9,528 nucleotides of DNA from Syntrophobacter sp. SbD2. Lineage in GTDB: Bacteria; Desulfobacterota; Syntrophobacteria; Syntrophobacterales; Syntrophobacteraceae. The position numbers and the translations under genes are program-made. The DNA lies in the NCBI GenBank assembly GCA_900290385.1, contig OMSV01000158.1, positions 1 through 9,528 on the forward strand. Reading direction: 5' to 3'. The notes under the pieces were generated by a model, which saw only the letters and a list, made by a program, of their open reading frames with translations, had not been told where the DNA came from and made no database searches. Below are positions 6,471-9,528 of the stretch, one piece after another. Position 1 is the first letter of the stretch. Every line of letters starts with the position of its first letter.

Positions 6471-6499
6471 CCCGTTCTGCTCATTGGAGGCAGAATGGG
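6471..6499. terminator. Hairpin between convergent chemoreceptor and perR, possible bidirectional terminator
   Basis: CCCGTTCTGC (6471-6480) pairs with GCAGAATGGG (6490-6499) over 10 bp with one G-U and a 9-base loop. It sits between the receptor stop (6410) and the end of perR (6538). Neither side has a good T-run, so termination is plausible from position and stem strength rather than from the full motif. Confidence 0.45.
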
Positions 6500-6537
6500 C
6501 AGCCTTGTTCCCCCGGGATGACATGCCTCAGACAAAG

Positions 6538-6981
6538 CTAAAACTTGGAATCGGCTATATTGCCCTTACACGACGGACAATACCCGTGAAGGACCACCTG
6601 CTGCCGCAGTACGCGGAATCCGTTTTGCTCGGAAACCGGCATTTTAGGCGCTCCAACTATACCCTCAGCATCCTGGATCGATTGACACTCCAGGCAGACC
6701 ATGTGGTGGTGTGAACCAGTTATTGCGTCGTACCGGGCAACTTCCGTTATCGGGCTCACCTTCTGAATGAGGCCGACCTCGTAGAACTTCTCGAGCGTCT
6801 TGTAGACTGTTCCCAGAGAAATCATCGGGAAGCGCTTCTTCACCTGCTGATAAATAGCCTCAGCGCTCGGATGTTCCTTGGTGAAATACAGCGCCTGATA
6901 GATGGCCAGCCGCTGGTAAGTTACCTGAAGGCCATGTTCTCTCAGAGTTGCAATGAAATCCTTGTCGTTTTTCACCTCCAT
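6538..6981 (-). CDS. perR: Fur-family peroxide-sensing repressor, PerR type
   Basis: A 147-residue DNA-binding metalloregulator. Residues about 1-80 hold the winged helix (LQVTYQRLAIYQALY, SLGTVYKTLEKFYEVGL); 85-147 form the dimerisation domain. The structural zinc site is C96-x2-C99 with C135-x2-C138. The regulatory-metal ligands His37, Asp85, His91, His93 and Asp104 are at the same numbers as in B. subtilis PerR; Asp rather than Glu at 104 is the PerR-like choice, and oxidation of His37 or His91 is how PerR senses peroxide. I chose ATG 6981, preceded by GGGGGAAAGAG; the frame extends 30 codons further to a TTG without a ribosome site. It lies 116 bases downstream of mnmG on the same strand. 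Rubrerythrin in this window is a likely type of target. Zur or Fur are less likely given the ligand set. Confidence 0.85.
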   Translation of the reverse strand: MEVKNDKDFIATLREHGLQVTYQRLAIYQALYFTKEHPSAEAIYQQVKKRFPMISLGTVYKTLEKFYEVGLIQKVSPITEVARYDAITGSHHHMVCLECQSIQDAEGIVGAPKMPVSEQNGFRVLRQQVVLHGYCPSCKGNIADSKF

Positions 6982-7097
6982 GATCTCTTTCCCCCTTGTT
7001 TTTAGAGCAGGAACGGGAGCAGCAATGGAAAAGCCCCAATTCATGCTATATGTAAACTCAAAACTACGCAACCAAAATCTACTAATAATGTGTATTC

Positions 7098-8987
7098 TTA
7101 AGCAGCACTTTCCACTTTAGAAGACAACTCTCGGAAACGCTTGAGAAAAACAAGCACAATGGACATGGCCGCAGGGGTCATTCCTGGTATTCTCGATGCC
7201 TGTCCGATCGAAACCGGCTGCACTGCCCCGAGCTTCTGCCTGACCTCGTTCGATAGCCCCGGTACCTGATCGTAGGGAAAATCCGTCGGGATCAGCGTTT
7301 CTTCCATCTGTTTGAACCTGTTCACTTCGGCTTCCTGCCGCCGCAGATAGCCTTCGTACTTGCACTCGATTTCGACCTGCTCCTTGGTTCTTTGCGAAAG
7401 CGTCGAATCTGCCCCGCAAAGGGCATCCAGATCGGCATAACATAGCTCCGGCCTCTTGAGCAGCTTTTCGAGCGAGACCGGCTCATCGAGCGGATTCGAA
7501 CCTCTGCTGACAAGTATTTCGCTCAACTGGGAAGACGGCTGCACAAATGTTTTCCGAAGTCTTTCCAGTTCTGCGCCAACCGCTTCACGCCGGTCTAGAA
7601 GCTCCCTGTAGACTGAATAATCAAGAAGTCCAAGCTCGTATCCCTTCTCCAGAAGGCGCAAATCGGCGTTGTCCTCCCGCAATAGAAGCCGGTATTCGGA
7701 CCGGGAGGTGAAAATTCTGTATGGCTCGTTGGTCCCTTTTGTGACCAGGTCGTCGATCATGACCGCAATGTAGGCTTCCGAACGGTCCAGGAGAAACGGC
7801 GGCCTTTTCTGAACCTTAAGGGCGGCGTTCAGGCCGGCCCACATTCCCTGTGCAGCCGCTTCTTCATAGCCGGAAGTCCCGTTTATCTGACCTGCCAGGA
7901 AAAGACCCTCCACCAGCTTAGTCTCAAGAGTGGGATAAAGTTGCGTAGGCTGAATGAAATCATATTCGATCGCGTAAGCAGGCCGCATTATCTCCGCGTA
8001 TTCCAGCCCCGGGATCGAATGGATCAAATTGATCTGAATTTCAACCGGAAGCGAATTGCCCGTTCCGCTTGCGTATATCTCCTCAGTATCCAAACCCTCA
8101 GGCTCCAGAATTATCTGATGAAAATCCTTGTGCGGAAACTTCATCACCTTGTCTTCCAGAGACGGGCAGTAGCGGGCCGAAACACCCTGGATGGCGCCGT
8201 TGTAAAGTGGGGAAAGATGAATGTGGCGGCGAATGAAATCGTGGGTCCCTTCGGCGGTGCGCCCGATGTAGCATGGCTTCTGTGGGAGAGGCAGCTTTTC
8301 GGTAAACAGCGAAAAAGGCCTCGGTTCGGGATCGCCCATCTGTTCGCGAAAAGAGCCAAAATCGATGCTCCGGCGCAGGATTCGGGCCGGGGTCCCCGTT
8401 TTCATCCTGCCAAAAACAAACCCGAGGTCCTGCAACTGGTCGGCAAGCGCGATGGACGGGAACTCGCCCGCCCTGCCCGACGGAATCCGGCTGTTCCCAA
8501 TATGGATGAGCCCGTGCAGAAAAGTCCCCGTTGATACAACGACCGTCCCAGATTCGTAAAAACCCCCGAGCTGGTCAATGATTCCAGATATCTTTCCGTC
8601 CTCGACAAGCAGAGACTCGACCATGCACTGCTTTATGTCCAGATTTGGCTGAAGCTCCAACCTGTGCTTCATCGCATTTCGATAGCGCACTTTGTCGTTC
8701 TGAGTCCGAGTGCCGCGAACGGCAGGTCCTTTTTTTGTGTTGAGCAAGCGGAATTGGATCGCGCTCTGGTCGGAAACCTTGGCCATCTCTCCCCCAAGCG
8801 CGTCGATTTCCCTGACCAGGTGGCCTTTGCCAATTCCCCCTATTGAAGGCGAACAGGGCATGTGGGCGATCGTATCCAGACAAATGGACATAACCAGGGT
8901 CTTGCAGCCCAGCCGCGCGGACGCAAGCCCCGCCTCACAGCCGGCATGGCCCGCCCCTATCACTATCACGTCGTATTTTCCCGCCAT
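7098..8987 (-). CDS. mnmG: tRNA uridine-5-carboxymethylaminomethyl(34) synthesis enzyme MnmG (GidA)
   Basis: A 629-residue FAD enzyme, the family's usual length, acting with MnmE (GTPase) to install the carboxymethylaminomethyl group on wobble U34 of certain tRNAs. The FAD-binding Rossmann motif is GAGHAGCEA (11-19). [22 protein letters not shown] begins at Cys45, the counterpart of E. coli Cys47, and RYCPSLEDK contains Cys274, the counterpart of Cys277; both are required in the E. coli enzyme. [12 protein letters not shown] and the helical C-terminal MnmE/tRNA-binding part (about 550-629, with [17 protein letters not shown]) are complete. The start fits the family's N-terminus, although the ribosome site is weak (AAGG about 13 bases upstream). 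mnmE, rsmG and parAB, frequent neighbours elsewhere, are absent in the visible part. Confidence 0.97.
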   Translation of the reverse strand: MAGKYDVIVIGAGHAGCEAGLASARLGCKTLVMSICLDTIAHMPCSPSIGGIGKGHLVREIDALGGEMAKVSDQSAIQFRLLNTKKGPAVRGTRTQNDKVRYRNAMKHRLELQPNLDIKQCMVESLLVEDGKISGIIDQLGGFYESGTVVVSTGTFLHGLIHIGNSRIPSGRAGEFPSIALADQLQDLGFVFGRMKTGTPARILRRSIDFGSFREQMGDPEPRPFSLFTEKLPLPQKPCYIGRTAEGTHDFIRRHIHLSPLYNGAIQGVSARYCPSLEDKVMKFPHKDFHQIILEPEGLDTEEIYASGTGNSLPVEIQINLIHSIPGLEYAEIMRPAYAIEYDFIQPTQLYPTLETKLVEGLFLAGQINGTSGYEEAAAQGMWAGLNAALKVQKRPPFLLDRSEAYIAVMIDDLVTKGTNEPYRIFTSRSEYRLLLREDNADLRLLEKGYELGLLDYSVYRELLDRREAVGAELERLRKTFVQPSSQLSEILVSRGSNPLDEPVSLEKLLKRPELCYADLDALCGADSTLSQRTKEQVEIECKYEGYLRRQEAEVNRFKQMEETLIPTDFPYDQVPGLSNEVRQKLGAVQPVSIGQASRIPGMTPAAMSIVLVFLKRFRELSSKVESAA

Positions 8988-9320
8988 TTCAAGACCAGAC
9001 CTTAGCTTCAGACAACCGGCAAAGATGGCCGAATAACTGACTTCTTTTCGAGCACTCCCTTGTCGATGAAAACCATTATGTTTCTCGTACCAATCTTATA
9101 TGCGGCACAATGTGCGGTTTACTCTAACATAATTCACTTTATTATTGTGCACTATCATTGAAATTTTACAAACATTTATTTGCACTCCGGTTCAAAATAA
9201 AAGAGATTTCTTGTAGAACCTTCTACTGATTATTTCATACTGATTTACTATAGATAAAGATTGGGGATATATTTTCTATTGATGGTGTTGATCAGGATGT
9301 AAACCGGTTTACTGCAGGAT
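8988..9320. other. AT-rich intergenic region upstream of mnmG
   Basis: No gene is visible in these 333 bases. The segment 9075-9300 is markedly AT-rich and should contain the mnmG promoter (minus strand), but no -35/-10 pair is good enough to name; TATAAG-like and TAATAA-like -10 candidates occur near 9096-9145. It holds small inverted repeats: GCACA-A-TGTGC (9105-9115), whose left arm is also complementary to ATTGTGC at 9144-9150, GTAGA-ACCT-TCTAC (9213-9226), and the perfect palindrome at 9299-9312. The 9-mer CGGTTTACT occurs at 9115-9123 and again at 9306-9314. No DnaA box was found. Confidence 0.5.
9299..9312. repeat. Perfect 14-bp palindrome GTAAACCGGTTTAC
   Basis: It begins eight bases beyond the stop of the minus-strand amidohydrolase and ends before it. 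As RNA it forms only a 5-bp stem with a CCGG loop and has no strong T-run, so it is a poor terminator. As DNA it is a fully symmetric site suited to a dimeric regulator. Function unknown. Confidence 0.5.
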
Positions 9321-9528
9321 CTATTCTGTTTGCCGGTTGCTTGCCTCCAGCAGTCTTGCCGCATTGCGGCCTGTAATCGCCTCTTTCTGTTCGCCGGTGA
9401 GGTTCAGGCGCAGAATTTTGTGCAGCTCGAAGGCGGGATCTCCGAAGGGAAAATCGGAGCCGAACATCAACTTTTCACAACCATAGCGAGAGATATAGTC
9501 ACGGATGTCACCGGCCGGCGCAAGGGCG
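9321..9528 (-). CDS. Amidohydrolase-2 family metal-dependent hydrolase, C-terminal end
   Basis: Sixty-eight residues are visible on the minus strand, ending at TAG (9321-9323 as CTA); the 5' part lies beyond the window edge. The segment has the family ending: a YGCEKLMFGSDFPFGDP block, where Asp25 of the fragment is the probable metal/catalytic aspartate at the end of barrel strand 8, then LNLTGEQKEAITGRNAARLL, the usual last helices in which the NAARLL segment is strongly conserved. Family members hydrolyse or decarboxylate varied substrates using a TIM barrel with one divalent metal; the substrate cannot be told from this end. It is on the same strand as mnmG, about 330 bases upstream of it, with its own stop and an intervening AT-rich region, so co-transcription is unlikely. 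Confidence 0.8.
   Translation of the reverse strand, partial: ALAPAGDIRDYISRYGCEKLMFGSDFPFGDPAFELHKILRLNLTGEQKEAITGRNAARLLEASNRQTE

Noticed and set aside
6982..7097. PerR-box autoregulatory site upstream of perR.
   Set aside because: Short A/T dyads occur near 7085-7097, but none matches a 7-1-7 PerR box closely enough.
7941..8534. A 197-codon plus-strand open frame.
   Set aside because: It lies antisense inside mnmG, whose protein is conserved over its full length; the frame is a product of GC-rich codon structure.
8988..9320. Chromosomal replication origin next to mnmG.
   Set aside because: The AT-rich stretch has no TTATCCACA-like DnaA boxes, and dnaA, dnaN, mioC, rsmG and parAB are not visible.

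Overview
The window looks like chromosomal DNA of an anaerobic or microaerophilic Desulfobacterota-type bacterium (sulfate reducer or syntroph; Syntrophobacter-like is my best guess). This is inferred from a short rubrerythrin, a PerR-type peroxide regulator, a tetraheme cytochrome c, a chemoreceptor with its own periplasmic heme-c motif (the DcrA type known from Desulfovibrio), and a single-chain ADP-forming acyl-CoA synthetase. Genes are GC-rich and the intergenic stretches are clearly more AT-rich. There is no tRNA, rRNA, CRISPR array, IS element or phage gene.

Layout. (1) 2-424 (+): C-terminal part of a P1-family (S58) self-processing aminopeptidase. It converges on rubrerythrin at 511-1002 (-), which has a good sigma70-like promoter at 1096-1124. 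(2) 1003-1348: a divergent regulatory region holding the rubrerythrin promoter and, facing the other way, a possible three-way-junction RNA leader (1223-1296). (3) 1349-3835 (+): a two-gene unit of an FlK-like hot-dog thioesterase and an ADP-forming acyl-CoA synthetase. One hydrolyses acyl-CoA and the other interconverts acyl-CoA and acid with ATP formation or use. (4) 3835-4300: a non-coding stretch with a REP-like palindromic repeat, a strong terminator, three exact-length 14-base tandem repeats and an AT-rich leader. (5) 4301-6410 (+): a tetraheme cytochrome c overlapping by one base a heme-c methyl-accepting chemotaxis protein. The receptor is split by a -1 frameshift in a CCCC run; restoring one C gives one 541-residue protein. 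(6) 6538-6981 (-): a PerR-type regulator whose metal ligands fall at the same residue numbers as in Bacillus subtilis PerR. (7) 7098-8987 (-): mnmG (gidA), tRNA wobble-uridine modification. (8) 8988-9320: AT-rich intergenic DNA with several small inverted repeats. (9) 9321-9528 (-): C-terminal end of an amidohydrolase-2 family metal-dependent hydrolase.

A common theme is redox and oxygen response: rubrerythrin removes peroxide, PerR probably senses it, and the cytochrome/heme-receptor pair looks like a redox- or oxygen-taxis input. I find no wholly new defence or mobile system. The points most worth following are the cytochrome/heme-receptor unit and its frameshift, the thioesterase/synthetase pair with its structured leader, and the 3835-4084 repeat cluster.
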